Below are positions 62,495 through 64,000 of a stretch of 64,000 bases of DNA, piece after piece. This DNA comes from Syntrophomonadaceae bacterium. Its GTDB lineage: Bacteria; Bacillota; PH28-bin88. Position 1 is the first letter of the stretch, and every line of letters starts with the position of its first letter. The translations under genes were made by a program, and so were the position numbers. The notes under the pieces were generated by a model. The model searched no databases. It worked only from the letters and a program-made list of their open reading frames with translations, and was not told the DNA's origin. Location: contig JAGXSE010000037.1 of NCBI GenBank assembly GCA_018333865.1, forward strand, positions 1 through 64,000, in the 5' to 3' direction.

Positions 62495-64000
62495 AATTAC
62501 ACCGATGATGCGCCAATATAAAGAAATCAAGAGCAAACACCTGAACGAGGTTTTATTATTTCGGCTCGGGGATTTTTATGAAATGTTTTTTGATGATGCT
62601 ATCACAGCCTCAAAGATATTGGAAATTGCCCTGACATCGAGAGAAGGGGGCGGCTGCCGGGTACCAATGTGTGGCATCCCAGTTCATGCGGCAAATAACT
62701 ATATTGCTCGATTATTGGATAACGGTTGCCGGGTAGCCATCTGTGAACAGGTGGAGGACGCCAGCCAGTCCCGTGGTTTGGTCAAGAGAGAAGTAGTTAA
62801 AGTTATTACTCCCGGAACAGTAGTTGACTTGGGAATCCTGGAAGAGAAAAGAAATAATTATTTATTAGCAATTGCCGCCATGGATAATTCCTTTGGGGTC
62901 GCATATTGCGACATTTCTACCGGAGATTTTTCAGCTATCACAATACCTTTCAGGAGAATTGATCTTCTTACCAGTGAGCTGCACAGGATTCAACCAAAAG
63001 AAGTCCTGGTATTTGGTTTAACAACTAAAGAAAAGGACGAATTGCTAAAGGTGCTTAGGAACGCAAACATAGCCCTGGCTCAGAATAATGAACCTGTGTC
63101 AAAAGAAGAAGTACTATCATTAATATATTCCTGTGATCTATTTTCATCTAATGCTGTGATGACCATTCCCGGCCAGGAATCCGCGGCTTTTGCTGCTGGA
63201 TTAGTCTTGAAATATCTTTTAGCAACTCAAAAACAATTGCCCAAACACTTAAGCAAACTGTTTTTTAACAGGATGGAATCTTGCATGTTGCTTGACCACA
63301 ACACCTTTAGAAATTTAGAGATTACTGAAACCCTAAGATCCAGATCAAAAACAGGCAGCCTTTTAGGAGTTCTTGATTTCACCAAAACATCGATGGGCGG
63401 ACGAAAGCTTCGCCAATGGATAGAGAGGCCCCTGTTAAACTGTGCTGAAATCACACATCGTCTTAGCCTTGTAAAAGAGCTGACAGAAAACATCTTCTTT
63501 CGTAATAACTTGGCAGCGGTATTAAACGATATCTATGATTTGGAAAGGCTAATAGCAAAAGTTTCTTTGGCTACTGCAAATGGAAGAGACCTGGTAGCAT
63601 TAATGACATCCCTACAAAAAGTACCCAGATTGATTGACATAATTGGTAATAGTGCAAGCGAGAAGTTTTCATCTTTTATAAGTAGAATTGATGTATTAGA
63701 AGATATTGCACTTTTAATCGAAGAGACCCTGGTCCAAAATCCCCCTGTTACAATTAGAGAAGGCGGCCTGATTAGATCAGGCTATAATTCCGAGGTTGAT
63801 CACATGCGGGAACTGTCCTCTAAAGCAAAAGAATGGCTGCTTGATCTTGAGCAAAAAGAGAAAAACGCCTCTGGGATTAGATCGCTAAAAATTAGTTACA
63901 ATAGAGTATTTGGCTATTATTTTGAGGTGACCAAGGCAAACCTGAACAGCATACCCACGCATTTCCTGCGCAAGCAGACCCTGGCTAATGCCGAACGATT
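62487..64000 (+). CDS. mutS: DNA mismatch repair protein MutS (N-terminal part)
   Basis: The first 504 residues, running off the window edge. Mismatch-recognition motif F30-Y31-E32 in FRLGDFYEMFFDDA; MCGIPVHAANNYIARLL, CEQVEDASQSRGLVKREV and TPGTVVDLGILEEKRNN are domain I signatures; domain III/core begins near LGVLDFTKTSMGGRKLRQWI. The ATPase domain is beyond the edge. TGGAGGG precedes ATG 62487. miaB-mutS is a common Clostridia pair (mutL usually follows). Confidence 0.97.
   Translation, partial: MVEITPMMRQYKEIKSKHLNEVLLFRLGDFYEMFFDDAITASKILEIALTSREGGGCRVPMCGIPVHAANNYIARLLDNGCRVAICEQVEDASQSRGLVKREVVKVITPGTVVDLGILEEKRNNYLLAIAAMDNSFGVAYCDISTGDFSAITIPFRRIDLLTSELHRIQPKEVLVFGLTTKEKDELLKVLRNANIALAQNNEPVSKEEVLSLIYSCDLFSSNAVMTIPGQESAAFAAGLVLKYLLATQKQLPKHLSKLFFNRMESCMLLDHNTFRNLEITETLRSRSKTGSLLGVLDFTKTSMGGRKLRQWIERPLLNCAEITHRLSLVKELTENIFFRNNLAAVLNDIYDLERLIAKVSLATANGRDLVALMTSLQKVPRLIDIIGNSASEKFSSFISRIDVLEDIALLIEETLVQNPPVTIREGGLIRSGYNSEVDHMRELSSKAKEWLLDLEQKEKNASGIRSLKISYNRVFGYYFEVTKANLNSIPTHFLRKQTLANAER

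Overview
The window looks like a chromosomal segment from an anaerobic, endospore-forming Firmicute of the class Clostridia, probably near the Peptococcaceae / Desulfotomaculum-Thermincola type. The evidence is codY, spoVS, a YtvI-type sporulation membrane protein and a GerM-like lipoprotein, the classical Firmicute gene orders (topA-trmFO-xerC-hslVU-codY; rpsB-tsf-pyrH-frr-uppS-cdsA-dxr-rseP-ispG-proS; rimP-nusA-rnpM-ylxQ-infB-rbfA-nrnA-truB-ribF; recA-recX-rny-ymdB-spoVS), strong Shine-Dalgarno sequences with frequent GTG/TTG starts, and a complete anaerobic (early cobalt insertion) corrin pathway. The species cannot be fixed from sequence reading alone. No tRNA, rRNA or CRISPR array was seen.

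Bases 1-3560 are accessory DNA: the end of an IS66-family insertion sequence, a compact three-gene operon (XRE repressor, ImmA/IrrE-type metalloprotease, PIN-like nuclease), a decayed REP-associated tyrosine transposase flanked by inverted and tandem REP-like repeats, a YefM-YoeB toxin-antitoxin pair with a double TGTACA operator, and a remnant of another XRE gene. The XRE/ImmA/PIN operon is the best candidate here for a little-described system.

Bases 3600-8300 hold loosely connected genes: a GerMN lipoprotein, an alpha/beta hydrolase, an archaeal-type phosphoglycerate mutase and dprA. From 8.36 to 15.6 kb runs topA-trmFO-xerC-hslV-hslU-codY. From 15.6 to 26.96 kb is translation and envelope/isoprenoid biosynthesis (rpsB to proS), with a small ferredoxin and an unknown small protein between frr and uppS. 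From 27.0 to 35.3 kb is the rimP-nusA-infB operon through ribF. recA follows with its own promoter and a LexA-type SOS box, then recX, a promoter/terminator-bounded intergenic region that may encode a small RNA, rny, an unknown gene, ymdB, spoVS and a membrane dipeptidase.

From 41.86 to 56.6 kb a promoter and cobalamin riboswitch precede 17 tightly packed genes (cobU-cbiD-E-T-L-F-G-H-J-X-C-P-B-A-cobS-cobD-cobC) that take sirohydrochlorin to cobalamin. Uroporphyrinogen methyltransferase, corrinoid adenosyltransferase and cobT are not in the window. The last 7 kb carry a small HTH-like protein, fxsA, guaB, a HEAT-repeat protein of unknown function, a degenerate Nudix protein, miaB and the 5' part of mutS.

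Three core genes (apgM, ispG, rny) lack a well-placed canonical start codon, but each has an ATT or ACG triplet at good spacing behind a Shine-Dalgarno and at the N-terminus expected from the family. This raises near-cognate initiation (or assembly errors) as a theme worth checking.
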